From Bifidobacterium breve (GTDB taxonomy: Bacteria; Actinomycetota; Acidimicrobiia; IMCC26256; PALSA-555): a stretch of 7,882 nucleotides of DNA. The notes beneath the pieces were generated by a model that saw nothing but the letters and a program-made list of their open reading frames with translations, had not been told where the DNA came from and made no database searches. The position numbers were made by a program, and so were the translations under genes. Location: contig CAMDCC010000134.1 of NCBI GenBank assembly GCA_945889545.1, forward strand, positions 1 to 7,882, given 5' to 3'. This document shows positions 1-7,071 of this stretch, piece after piece. Each line of letters begins with the position of its first letter. The stretch's first letter is position 1.

Positions 1-579
1 ACGCTGGCCGAGACCGCCTCGGTGTTCGGCGAGACCGTCACGTTCGGGCGCCTGCTCGAAGAGACCACGGACCCCGCCGCGCGCTTGGTGCTCATCGCGG
101 AGAGCCTCGAAGGCCAGATCGCTACCGTGTTCCGCCAGACGGCGATGAACCGCTTCGAGGACGCGGTGCACACCGAGCGGCGCGAGCAAGGCGAGCTCAG
201 CACCGATCGCTTCGGGGAGCTGTGGTTCGACACGCAGACCGAGATGCTCGGTGATGCGGTCGAGATCACCGACGGCTACCGCAGCTGGTGGTCGTACGTG
301 CCGCACTTCATCGGCACCCCGGGCTACGTGTACGCGTACTCCTACGGGCAGCTCCTCGCGCTCAGCGTGTACCGCCAGTACGAGGAGCGCGGTGCGGAGT
401 TCGTGCCCGCCTACCTCGACTTGCTCTCACGCGGTGGCTCGGCACCCCCAGAGGAGCTCGGCAAGGTGGTGGGCGTCGACCTTGCCGATCCCGGCTTCTG
501 GGACGGCGGTCTCACGATCATCCAAGAACAGCTGGAAGCCGCCGAGGCCGCAGCCAAGGCCGCGGGCCGCCTCAGCTGA
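1..579 (+). CDS. M3-family oligoendopeptidase (PepF-like), C-terminal part
   Basis: The 5' end lies outside the window; 192 residues are visible before TGA at 577-579. M3 peptidases are cytosolic zinc enzymes that cleave short to medium peptides inside a closed helical chamber. Visible residues 101-116 (PHFIGTPGYVYAYSYG) match the helical His/Tyr-rich segment found in the last part of PepF/M3 proteins, where conserved His and Tyr help bind substrate and stabilise the transition state. The preceding stretch (FRQTAMNRFEDAVH, WFDTQTEMLGD) also fits this family. The zinc motif HExxH should lie upstream of the window, so catalytic competence cannot be judged. The tail is Ala/Glu-rich and probably helical. 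A GTG at 22 is an internal codon, since the frame is open to base 1. The gene converges on the DUF885 gene, and its stop codon overlaps the first unit of a tandem repeat. The family call is fairly sure; the exact subfamily is not. Confidence 0.85.
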   Translation, partial: TLAETASVFGETVTFGRLLEETTDPAARLVLIAESLEGQIATVFRQTAMNRFEDAVHTERREQGELSTDRFGELWFDTQTEMLGDAVEITDGYRSWWSYVPHFIGTPGYVYAYSYGQLLALSVYRQYEERGAEFVPAYLDLLSRGGSAPPEELGKVVGVDLADPGFWDGGLTIIQEQLEAAEAAAKAAGRLS

Positions 580-622
580 TTACCCAAGAAGCCGATTACC
601 CAAGAAGCCGATTACCCAAGAA
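578..622. repeat. 16-bp tandem repeat, 2.8 units, in convergent gap
   Basis: The unit GATTACCCAAGAAGCC occurs at 578-593 and 594-609 and again, truncated to its first 13 bases, at 610-622, with no mismatches. The first unit starts inside the TGA stop of the M3 peptidase gene, and the last ends 8 bases before the stop codon of the opposing DUF885 gene. The unit length is not a multiple of three and the array is noncoding. I see no strong hairpin within it. The identity of the copies suggests recent expansion by replication slippage. Confidence 0.9.
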
Positions 623-630
623 CGGCAACG

Positions 631-2328
631 TCAGAGTCGCGCGAGCTCGTGGCGGAGCTGGTCGAGGCCCATGGGGCCGAGCTCGAGCGCGCGTGAGTGG
701 AACGCCTTGAGGTCGAAGTCGGCGCCCGCGCGTGTGCGAGCTGCATCGCGTCCCTCGAGCCAGACCCGCTCGCCGACCTTGTACGAGATGGCCTGACCGG
801 GCCAGCCGAGGTATCGGTCGACCTCGCTGGTCATGAACTCCTCGTCGTAGTGGCTGCGCTCGACCACGAAGGGGAGCGCGAGCTCCGGTGTCCACCGCTC
901 GCCGGGGTGGAAGCGCTCGGACTTCGGGATCTCGAGCTCGAGGTGCAAGCCGATGTCAACGATCACGCGCACGGCGCGCATCGCCTGGGCCCGCAGCATT
1001 CCGAGCTCGAACGCGGCGTCGTCGAGATAACCGAGCTCGCCCATTAAACGTTCGGCGTACAGCGCCCATCCTTCGGCGTGGCCGGAGTTCGTGGCGAGCG
1101 TGCGCTGGAACCGATTCAGTCGGTCGGTGAGGTGGCGCGTCATCGCGATCTGGAGGTGATGACCGGGAACCGCTTCGTGGTAGCAGGTTGACACCTCACC
1201 CCACGTGGGGAAGCGAGTGCGTCCTTGCGTCGGGTACCACGTGCGCCCGGGACGGGAGAGATCTTCCGACGGTCCGGTGTAGTACATCGCAGCCGCGCCG
1301 CCAGGCGGAGCGATCATCGCCTCACAGCGCTTGATCGCGTCGGGGATGTCGAAGTGCGTGCCGTCCATCTCGCTGATGGTTCGGTCGATGAGCTCTTGCA
1401 GCCACGCGCGAAGCGCGTCCTCCCCTTCGATGGCGCGGGTGGCGTCGCGCTCAAGGTGCTCGATGACCGTCGGCAACGGCTCACCCGGGAGGATGCGCTC
1501 GGCGGCCATGCCCATCGCGTGCTCGATACGCGCCAGCTCGTCCCATCCCCACGCGTACGTTGCAGTCAGGTCGAGCTCGGTGCCGTTGAACACGCGGGCC
1601 CAGAGGGCATAGCGCTCAGCTCCGACGGCGTCCTTCTCCGAGGCCTTTGGCAAGTACTCGTCCACGAGGAAGCGTCCGAGCGCGCTGTACGACTCGGTGG
1701 CGCGAGTCGCCACCTCGTCGAGTCGGGCTCGGAGCGCCGGCTCGTCAATGCCGGTGGCGTCGTACTCATCCACGAGCGCGAGGAAGAACGCCTTGTGCTC
1801 GTTGTCGCGCCCGGCCCATGTGTCGGCCTGTCGGGCCCACGCCACCACCTGGCGCCGGGCCGCGACCACGCCCTCACGGAGGCCTTCACGCAGCGTGCTG
1901 ACGAGCGTGTCGAACGCGTGAGGCACTGCCGCAGCACGGGCCGCGATGGTCTCCCAATCGGCAACATCGTCCCGGGGGAGGAGATCGAAGCAGATCCGCA
2001 CGTCCGAGACCGGGCTGCCGATGATCCGCAGCGGACGCAGCTCTTCGCCAGCTTCGGCGACGTCGATGGTCGCCTCGAGATGGTGACGCAGCACCTCGGC
2101 TGCGATGCGGTCGCCGTCGTCTTCGATTGGTGCGGCCTGCAGGTCGCGCAGCACGGTGCGGGCGTGGAGGCGGCGTTCCTCGACGGCTTCGGGGGAGTAG
2201 TCGGTGAGCTCGGCGTCGTGGCCGGGAATGCCTTCGAACGTGGCGGTGACCGGATCGAGCGCGGCGAAGCGTTCGACGAAGGCTTCCGAGATCGCGTGCA
2301 CCTGGGTACTCATGGGCCCGGGAGTCAT
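631..2328 (-). CDS. DUF885 family protein, putative zinc metallopeptidase
   Basis: This encodes 565 residues from the ATG at 2328, or 560 from the in-frame ATG at 2313; the stop is TCA on the plus strand at 631-633. The family (Pfam DUF885) is predicted to be metal-dependent peptidases, but most members have no known substrate. Numbered from 2313, the motif HEAVPGHH lies at residues 379-386 and offers His ligands with a Glu base, as in HExxH-type enzymes. It is followed by AEGWALYAERLM, whose Glu414 is a candidate third ligand. The region containing PPGGAAAMYYTGPSEDLSRP is also typical. The length matches the usual 550-600 residues. There is no signal peptide, so it is probably cytosolic, unlike the secreted members seen in many Gram-negative bacteria. 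The frame stays open to 2892 but that extension lies on top of the divergent dehydrogenase and lacks family similarity, so the start must be 2328 or 2313. No clear ribosome-binding site precedes either, so a leaderless mRNA is possible. Confidence 0.88.
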   Translation of the reverse strand: MTPGPMSTQVHAISEAFVERFAALDPVTATFEGIPGHDAELTDYSPEAVEERRLHARTVLRDLQAAPIEDDGDRIAAEVLRHHLEATIDVAEAGEELRPLRIIGSPVSDVRICFDLLPRDDVADWETIAARAAAVPHAFDTLVSTLREGLREGVVAARRQVVAWARQADTWAGRDNEHKAFFLALVDEYDATGIDEPALRARLDEVATRATESYSALGRFLVDEYLPKASEKDAVGAERYALWARVFNGTELDLTATYAWGWDELARIEHAMGMAAERILPGEPLPTVIEHLERDATRAIEGEDALRAWLQELIDRTISEMDGTHFDIPDAIKRCEAMIAPPGGAAAMYYTGPSEDLSRPGRTWYPTQGRTRFPTWGEVSTCYHEAVPGHHLQIAMTRHLTDRLNRFQRTLATNSGHAEGWALYAERLMGELGYLDDAAFELGMLRAQAMRAVRVIVDIGLHLELEIPKSERFHPGERWTPELALPFVVERSHYDEEFMTSEVDRYLGWPGQAISYKVGERVWLEGRDAARTRAGADFDLKAFHSRALELGPMGLDQLRHELARL

Positions 2329-2355
2329 GGCTGGTCGAGCATAGGGTGTAGGTCG
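2329..2355. promoter_or_regulatory. 27-bp divergent intergenic gap, possible overlapping promoters
   Basis: This short gap separates the starts of the DUF885 gene (-) and the dehydrogenase gene (+). TATGCT on the minus strand (2343-2338) and TAGGGT on the plus strand (2342-2347) both fit the loose actinobacterial -10 form TANNNT and overlap at 2342-2343. Each ends 8 or 9 bases before its start codon, which would give leaders of only a few bases. No TTGACA-like -35 element is visible for either. For the dehydrogenase, AGGG at 2343-2346 (9 bases before ATG) could instead serve as a weak ribosome-binding site. The promoter call is inference only. Confidence 0.3.
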
Positions 2356-3219
2356 ATGACGAGCCTCGCTGGTGCGCATGTGCTCGTCACCGGCGGGTCG
2401 GCCGGCATCGGCTACGCCACCGCAGCGCGCGCACTCGAACGCGGTGCTCACGTTTCTCTCGTGGCCCGCGATGTGGAACGGTTGGCGACGGCGATCGACA
2501 AGCTCGAGAAGCTCGTCGATGACGCCACGCGGGTTGCGGCCGAGCCAGCCGACGTGACCGATCCGGAGATGTTTCAGCACGCCCACGCACTGCTGGCTGC
2601 GCAGTTCGGTCCGGTCGATGTGTTGGTGGCGAACGCGGGTGGCGCCCACCCCGGTCACTTCGAAGAGCTGTCGGCGGAGGTGTTCCGCCAGCAGATGGAT
2701 CTCAACTACTTCGGCACTCTGCACCCGATTCGCGCTGTGGTGCCGTCGATGATCGAGCGCGGCACAGGCCATCTCATGCTCGTGTCCTCGGGTGCGGGCA
2801 TCGTCGGTGTGTACGGGTACTCGGCGTACTCGCCGGCGAAGTTCGCGGTGCGGGGATTGGCCGAGACACTGCGCTCCGAGCTCAAGCCGCACGGCATCGT
2901 CGTGGGCTGCGCGTATCCCCCCGACACCGATACGCCCGGCCTCGTGCGTGAAGGCGAGACGAAGCCGGCCGCGACCGCAAGCATCTCGGCCTCCATCAAG
3001 GTCCGGTCACCCGTTGCCGTCGCCAAAGGGATCGTGGCCGGCATCGAACGTGACCGGTTGATGGTCACGTTCGACGGCACGACCGCGGCGCTGGCTCGCA
3101 TCGGTGGACTGCTCGGCCCCGTCGTGCGTTCCACGATGGACCGCCACGTGCGCCGCGCCAATCGCAAGAACGCGGAGAGTGGGAGTATGGATCGCAAGAA
3201 CTCGGAAGCCCAGGAGTAG
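2356..3219 (+). CDS. Short-chain dehydrogenase/reductase, 3-ketodihydrosphingosine reductase-like
   Basis: This 287-residue protein has a complete classical SDR layout. The cofactor loop TGGSAGIG is at 12-19, Arg38 after the second strand suggests NADP(H), NAG is at 93-95 and the structural Asn is 117. The catalytic set is Ser145, Tyr158 and Lys162 (YSPAK). The segment YPPDTDTPG (187-195) followed by ETKP (201-204) closely resembles the substrate-side loop of eukaryotic 3-ketodihydrosphingosine reductase (KDSR), which reduces the first intermediate of sphingoid-base synthesis. The subfamily is well suggested, but the substrate is not shown: bacterial relatives may reduce other long-chain 3-keto compounds, and no serine palmitoyltransferase gene is in the window. 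Residues 241-257 are mildly hydrophobic, and the last 20 are charged with an internal repeat. ATG at 2356 was chosen because the Rossmann fold begins right after it; the open frame upstream to 1225 is antisense to the DUF885 gene. Only 9 bp separate the stop from fumC, so the two are probably co-transcribed. Confidence 0.85.
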   Translation: MTSLAGAHVLVTGGSAGIGYATAARALERGAHVSLVARDVERLATAIDKLEKLVDDATRVAAEPADVTDPEMFQHAHALLAAQFGPVDVLVANAGGAHPGHFEELSAEVFRQQMDLNYFGTLHPIRAVVPSMIERGTGHLMLVSSGAGIVGVYGYSAYSPAKFAVRGLAETLRSELKPHGIVVGCAYPPDTDTPGLVREGETKPAATASISASIKVRSPVAVAKGIVAGIERDRLMVTFDGTTAALARIGGLLGPVVRSTMDRHVRRANRKNAESGSMDRKNSEAQE

Positions 3220-3220
3220 G
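3161..3220 (+). repeat. Imperfect 30-bp direct duplication at 3' end of dehydrogenase gene
   Basis: ATCGCAAGAAC occurs at 3161-3171 and again at 3191-3201, exactly 30 bases apart. The following bases match partly (CGGA, and a final GG). In the protein this gives RKNAESGSMD followed by RKNSEAQE and the stop. The phase of ten codons suggests a small in-frame tandem duplication that lengthened the C-terminal tail and then diverged. The second copy also carries the AGGAG that may serve as the fumC ribosome-binding site. Confidence 0.55.
3212..3216 (+). promoter_or_regulatory. Probable ribosome-binding site for fumC
   Basis: AGGAG lies just before the stop codon of the dehydrogenase gene, 12 bases upstream of the GTG at 3229. 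This is somewhat long spacing. It supports the GTG start and suggests that fumC translation is linked to that of the upstream gene. Confidence 0.4.
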
Positions 3221-3228
3221 TTCAGAAC

Positions 3229-4623
3229 GTGGCTGAGCCCACTCGCACCGAGACCGACAGCATGGGCCCCATCGAGGTCCCTGCGGCGCGCTATTGGGGT
3301 GCACAGACCCAGCGCTCGCTGCACCACTTCTCCATCGGCGACGACCGCATGCCGAAGGCGGTGATCCGAGGGATGGCGATCCTCAAGAAGGCCGCCGCGC
3401 TGGTGAACCAAGACCTCGGCGGGCTCACGGGCGAACAGGCCGACCTCATGGTGCGGGCCGCCGACGAGATCCTCGCCGGCTCGCTCGATGATGAGTTCCC
3501 GTTGTTCGTGTGGCAGACGGGGAGCGGCACCCAGACGAACATGAACGTCAACGAGGTCATCTCCAACCGCGCCATCGAGCTCGCGGGCGGGGAGCGAGGC
3601 TCGAAGACGCCGATCCACCCGAACGACCACGTGAACATGTCGCAGTCGTCGAACGACACGTTCCCTGCCGCCATGCACATCGCCGGCGCCGAAGAGATCG
3701 TGCACCGGTTGGTGCCCGCGGTCACCGAGCTCCGCGACGCGCTGGCCGCGAAGTCGGCGGAGTACGCCGACATCGTCAAGATCGGCCGCACGCACCTCCA
3801 GGACGCCGTGCCGCTCACGCTCGGTCAGGAGTTCTCGGGCTATGTCGCGCAGCTCGATGCCAACCTCGAGCGGATCCAGCAAGTGCTGCCGGGCATCTAC
3901 GAGCTGGCCGTCGGCGGGACCGCGGTCGGCACGGGCCTCAACAGTCCGCCCGAGTTCGCCGACCAGGTGGCGGCAAAGATCGCGGAACTCACCCGCCTCC
4001 CCTTCGTGTCCGCGCCCAACAAGTTCGCCGCGCTGGCCGCGCACGACGCCGTGGTGTTCGCCAGTGGCGCGCTCAAGACGCTCGCGGCGTCGCTCATGAA
4101 GATCGCCAACGACATTCGCTGGCTCGCATCGGGACCGCGGGCCGGCCTGGGGGAGCTCTCGCTCCCTGAGAACGAGCCGGGTTCGTCGATCATGCCGGGG
4201 AAGGTGAACCCCACCCAGAGCGAAGCGATGACGATGGTGTGCGTGCAGGTGCTCGGCAACGACACCGCGATCGGCGTCGCCGGAACGCAGGGCAACTTCG
4301 AGCTCAACGTGTTCAAGCCGGTGATGATCTTCAACCTGCTGTCGTCGACCGGGCTGCTTGCCGACGCGTGCACGAACTTCCGACGCTTCGCGATCGAAGG
4401 CCTGGAGGCGAACCGCGACCGGATCGCCGAGCACGTGCGCAACTCGCTCATGGTGGTCACCGCGCTCACCCCGCATATCGGCTACGACAAGTCGGCCGAG
4501 ATCGCCAAGCACGCGCACCACGAGAACACCACCCTCAAAGAGGCGGCGGTCACGCTCGGGCACATCTCGGCCGAGGACTTCGACCGTTTGGTGCGGCCCG
4601 AGGACATGACCAGCCCGGGCTGA
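3229..4623 (+). CDS. fumC: Fumarate hydratase class II (fumarase C)
   Basis: This cytosolic, iron-independent enzyme interconverts fumarate and L-malate in the TCA cycle and acts as a homotetramer. The protein has 464 residues, a normal full length. All expected active-site segments are present: GSGTQTNMNVNEV (Ser99, Thr101), HPNDHVNMSQSSND (131-143, with Asn142), GRTHLQD (186-192, catalytic His189) and GSSIMPGKVNP (318-328, catalytic Ser319 on the mobile loop, Lys325, Asn327). These sit one position later than the corresponding Escherichia coli FumC residues. The absence of aspartase-specific features and the strong fumarase signature in order make fumarase the best call over aspartase or argininosuccinate lyase. 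The start is GTG at 3229 because the family N-terminus (RTETDSMGPIEVP) begins just after it. It follows the dehydrogenase gene by 9 bp, probably in one transcript. After it comes a 93-bp gap with stem-loops that may end or attenuate transcription before lon. Confidence 0.97.
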   Translation: MAEPTRTETDSMGPIEVPAARYWGAQTQRSLHHFSIGDDRMPKAVIRGMAILKKAAALVNQDLGGLTGEQADLMVRAADEILAGSLDDEFPLFVWQTGSGTQTNMNVNEVISNRAIELAGGERGSKTPIHPNDHVNMSQSSNDTFPAAMHIAGAEEIVHRLVPAVTELRDALAAKSAEYADIVKIGRTHLQDAVPLTLGQEFSGYVAQLDANLERIQQVLPGIYELAVGGTAVGTGLNSPPEFADQVAAKIAELTRLPFVSAPNKFAALAAHDAVVFASGALKTLAASLMKIANDIRWLASGPRAGLGELSLPENEPGSSIMPGKVNPTQSEAMTMVCVQVLGNDTAIGVAGTQGNFELNVFKPVMIFNLLSSTGLLADACTNFRRFAIEGLEANRDRIAEHVRNSLMVVTALTPHIGYDKSAEIAKHAHHENTTLKEAAVTLGHISAEDFDRLVRPEDMTSPG

Positions 4624-4644
4624 GCGCGCCTCCCGGCGTCGGTC

Positions 4645-4659
4645 CATTCCCAAAGAATG
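4645..4659 (+). promoter_or_regulatory. Small stem-loop in fumC-lon gap
   Basis: CATTC (4645-4649) and GAATG (4655-4659) form a perfect 5-bp inverted repeat around the loop CCAAA. The longer arm CATTCCC (4645-4651) can instead pair with GGGAATG at 4681-4687, which would exclude both this hairpin and the next. That is an attenuator-like arrangement, but I see no leader peptide and no sensor. Confidence 0.4.
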
Positions 4660-4664
4660 TGATA

Positions 4665-4683
4665 CCCGACTGATCGAGTCGGG
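4665..4683 (+). terminator. 7-bp perfect dyad before lon: terminator or operator
   Basis: CCCGACT (4665-4671) and AGTCGGG (4677-4683) are perfectly complementary around the loop GATCG. The hairpin starts 42 bases after the fumC stop and ends 33 bases before the lon start. The following bases (AATGAATG) are not T-rich, so a classical intrinsic terminator is not supported. It could be a weak terminator, or a 19-bp operator for a regulator of lon. The sequence does not resemble the HspR (HAIR) or CIRCE heat-shock operators. Confidence 0.45.
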
Positions 4684-4716
4684 AATGAATGTCGGTGCCC
4701 CGAGGTTCCAGGGCCT

Positions 4717-7062
4717 GTGACGCCAACCGATCGATCAACGCTTCCCCTGCTCCCATTGCCTACCGGAGTGGTGCTGCCCCAGATGGTGGTGACCCTCGCC
4801 CTGGAGTCCGACGAGGCCCGGGCGGCGGCCGACGCCGCCCTGGCCGATGAGCAGCTCCTGCTGCTCGTACCCCGCCTCGACGGCCAGTTCGCCACGGTGG
4901 GCACGGTTGCCCGCATCGAGAGCGGCGGTGATCTCCGCGGTGGTGTTCGAGCCGTCGTGCTGCGCGGGCTGCACCGAGCCATTGTCGGCACCGGCGTCCC
5001 CGGAAGCGGTGATGCGCTCTGGGTCGAAGCGCAGCTCATCGAAGACCCCGAGCCCACCGACCGCACCCGCGAGCTGGCGCGCGAGTACCGCACGACCATC
5101 GGGTTGATCGGTGAGCGCATCGGTGCCGGCCGACTCAACGAGGCCCTCAAGGGCGTCACTGCTCCGGGCGCGTTGGCCGACACCGCGGGTTGGTGGCCCG
5201 ACCTCACCGTCGAGCGCCGCTTGGAGCTGCTGGAAACGCTCGACGTGGATGAGCGGCTCGAAAAGGTTCTGGGATGGGCGCGTGACGCGCTCGCCGATCT
5301 TGAGGTCACCGAGAAGATTCGTAGCGACGTGAGCGAAGGCATGGACAAGCAGCAGCGGGAGTTCTTGCTGCGCCGTCAGCTCGACGCTATTCGCAAGGAG
5401 CTCGGCGACGGCGACGAGGACGTCGCGTCGGAGTACCGCCGTCGCATCGACGAGTCGTCGCTGCCGGAAGGTGTGCGCGACGCCGCGATCCGCGAGGTCG
5501 ATCGCCTGGAGCGCGGGAGCGACCAGAGCCCCGAACAGGGCTGGATCCGCACCTGGCTCGACACCGTGCTCGACATTCCGTGGGGTCAGAGCTCCGAAGA
5601 CAACCTCGCGCTGGACGAAGCGCGTGCAGTGCTCGACGCAGACCACACCGGCCTCGACGACGTGAAGGACCGCATCGTCGAGCTGCTGGCCGTGCGCCGG
5701 CTGCGTCGCGAGCGAGGCATGACCGAAGCGGCCGGTCGCGGCGCGGGTGCGATCCTGGCGCTCGTCGGTCCTCCAGGGGTGGGCAAGACCTCGCTTGGTG
5801 AGTCGATCGCCCGTGCGCTCGGCCGCAAGTACGCGCGTGTCGCGCTCGGTGGCGTGCACGACGAAGCCGAGATCCGTGGTCACCGCCGCACCTACGTCGG
5901 TGCTCGCCCTGGTCGCATCGTTCGTGCGCTCAGCGAGGCCGGGACGATGAACCCGGTCATCGTGCTCGACGAGGTCGACAAGCTCGGTGCCGACTACCGA
6001 GGCGACCCATCGAGTGCGCTGCTCGAGGTGCTCGACCCCGCGCAGAACCACACGTTCCGCGACTCCTACCTGGAAGTGGATCTCGACCTGTCCGATGTGC
6101 TGTTCATCGCCACCGCGAACGTGGCCGAGACGATCCCTGGTCCGCTGCTGGATCGGCTCGAGGTGCTGCGCCTCGACGGCTACACCGAGGACGAGAAGGT
6201 CGCGATCGGTCGCGGGCACCTGCTCGCGCGTCAGCTCGAGCGCAATGGTCTCGAAGCCGACGACATCGAGATCAGTGACGACATCCTGCGGCTCGTGGTC
6301 ACCGACTACACGCGCGAAGCCGGCGTCCGGAACCTCGAGCGTGAGCTCGGCAAGCTGCTCCGTAAGGTTGCGGCGCGGGTGGTGGGTGGCGACCAAGCTC
6401 GTCCGCTCACGATCGACGAGCCGCTCGTGCGTACGGCGCTCGGCCGCTCGAAGTTCTTCCCCGAAGTGGCGGAGCGCGTCGGCGTGCCCGGCGTGGCGAC
6501 TGGGCTTGCCGTCACCGGTACCGGCGGCGACGTGCTGTTCATCGAGGCCAGCGTGATGGACGGCGATCCCGGTCTCACGTTGACCGGTCAGCTCGGCGAC
6601 GTGATGAAGGAGTCGGCACAGATTGCGCTGTCGTACGTGCAAGCGCATGCGGCCGCGCTCGGTGTCGATCCCGACGGCTCGCGCCGCCGCGTCCACTTGC
6701 ACGTCCCGGCGGGCGCCATCCCCAAGGACGGCCCGTCTGCGGGCGTCACCATGACCGCGGCGCTCACGAGCCTGCTCACCGGGCGCGCGGTGCGACCCGA
6801 TGTCGGAATGACGGGTGAGGTCACGTTGCAAGGACGAGTGCTGGCCATCGGCGGCGTGAAGCAGAAGGTGCTGGCCGCGCAGCGCGCCGGCCTCACCACG
6901 GTGATCCTCCCGGCCCGCAACGGCCCCGACCTCGACGACGTACCCGAGTCCGTCCGCAGCGAGCTCACGTTCCATCTCGTCGACGACGTCGCCGAGGTCA
7001 TCGCGCTCGCCCTAGAGCCCCATCCCAAACCCGCCGCTCACACCAACGCCAAAGCCGCCTGA
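4717..7062 (+). CDS. lon: ATP-dependent Lon protease (endopeptidase La)
   Basis: Lon is a cytosolic hexameric AAA+ serine protease that unfolds and degrades damaged proteins and short-lived regulators. The protein has 781 residues, close to the E. coli enzyme. The N-terminal substrate-binding domain (about 1-200) starts with LPLLPLPTGVVLPQMVVTL, and a helical linker follows with QREFLLRRQLDAIRKELG near 213-230. The AAA+ module has Walker A GPPGVGKTS (351-359, Lys357), pore-loop Tyr393 in RGHRRTYVG, Walker B VIVLDEVDK (414-422, Asp418 and Glu419) and Arg480 in LLDRLEVLRLDGY. The C-terminal S16 protease domain has catalytic Ser674 in KDGPSAG and Lys717 in GGVKQK. Each key site is shifted by five residues from E. 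coli Lon, so no internal gap is apparent. The tail (PHPKPAAHTNAKAA) looks unstructured. GTG at 4717 fits the family N-terminus; GAGG at 4702-4705 is a weak ribosome-binding site. It is probably transcribed separately from fumC. Confidence 0.97.
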   Translation: MTPTDRSTLPLLPLPTGVVLPQMVVTLALESDEARAAADAALADEQLLLLVPRLDGQFATVGTVARIESGGDLRGGVRAVVLRGLHRAIVGTGVPGSGDALWVEAQLIEDPEPTDRTRELAREYRTTIGLIGERIGAGRLNEALKGVTAPGALADTAGWWPDLTVERRLELLETLDVDERLEKVLGWARDALADLEVTEKIRSDVSEGMDKQQREFLLRRQLDAIRKELGDGDEDVASEYRRRIDESSLPEGVRDAAIREVDRLERGSDQSPEQGWIRTWLDTVLDIPWGQSSEDNLALDEARAVLDADHTGLDDVKDRIVELLAVRRLRRERGMTEAAGRGAGAILALVGPPGVGKTSLGESIARALGRKYARVALGGVHDEAEIRGHRRTYVGARPGRIVRALSEAGTMNPVIVLDEVDKLGADYRGDPSSALLEVLDPAQNHTFRDSYLEVDLDLSDVLFIATANVAETIPGPLLDRLEVLRLDGYTEDEKVAIGRGHLLARQLERNGLEADDIEISDDILRLVVTDYTREAGVRNLERELGKLLRKVAARVVGGDQARPLTIDEPLVRTALGRSKFFPEVAERVGVPGVATGLAVTGTGGDVLFIEASVMDGDPGLTLTGQLGDVMKESAQIALSYVQAHAAALGVDPDGSRRRVHLHVPAGAIPKDGPSAGVTMTAALTSLLTGRAVRPDVGMTGEVTLQGRVLAIGGVKQKVLAAQRAGLTTVILPARNGPDLDDVPESVRSELTFHLVDDVAEVIALALEPHPKPAAHTNAKAA

Positions 7063-7071
7063 CACCGGGGC

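Noticed and set aside
578..622. CRISPR array
   Set aside because: The 16-bp units are directly abutting with no spacers, there are fewer than three full copies, and no cas gene is present.
2329..2892. N-terminal extension of the DUF885 protein to 753 residues
   Set aside because: The extension overlaps the divergent dehydrogenase gene and does not resemble the family, whose normal length is met from 2328 or 2313.
1225..3219. 664-residue fusion protein ending in the dehydrogenase
   Set aside because: The part before 2356 is antisense to the DUF885 gene and has no domain. The SDR fold starts directly after the ATG at 2356.
3007..4653. Open frame of 548 codons on the minus strand opposite fumC and the dehydrogenase 3' end
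   Set aside because: It spans two convincing plus-strand genes and has shadow-like composition, rich in Arg, Val, His and Asp.
4624..4716. HspR (HAIR) or CIRCE heat-shock operator before lon
   Set aside because: Neither the CTTGAGT-N7-ACTCAAG nor the TTAGCACTC-N9-GAGTGCTAA pattern is present. The dyad found here has a different sequence.
4735..6975. Open frame of 746 codons on the minus strand opposite lon
   Set aside because: It is antisense to a complete Lon protein with every catalytic motif. Its His/Arg/Asp-rich product has no recognisable domain, as expected for GC-rich shadow frames.
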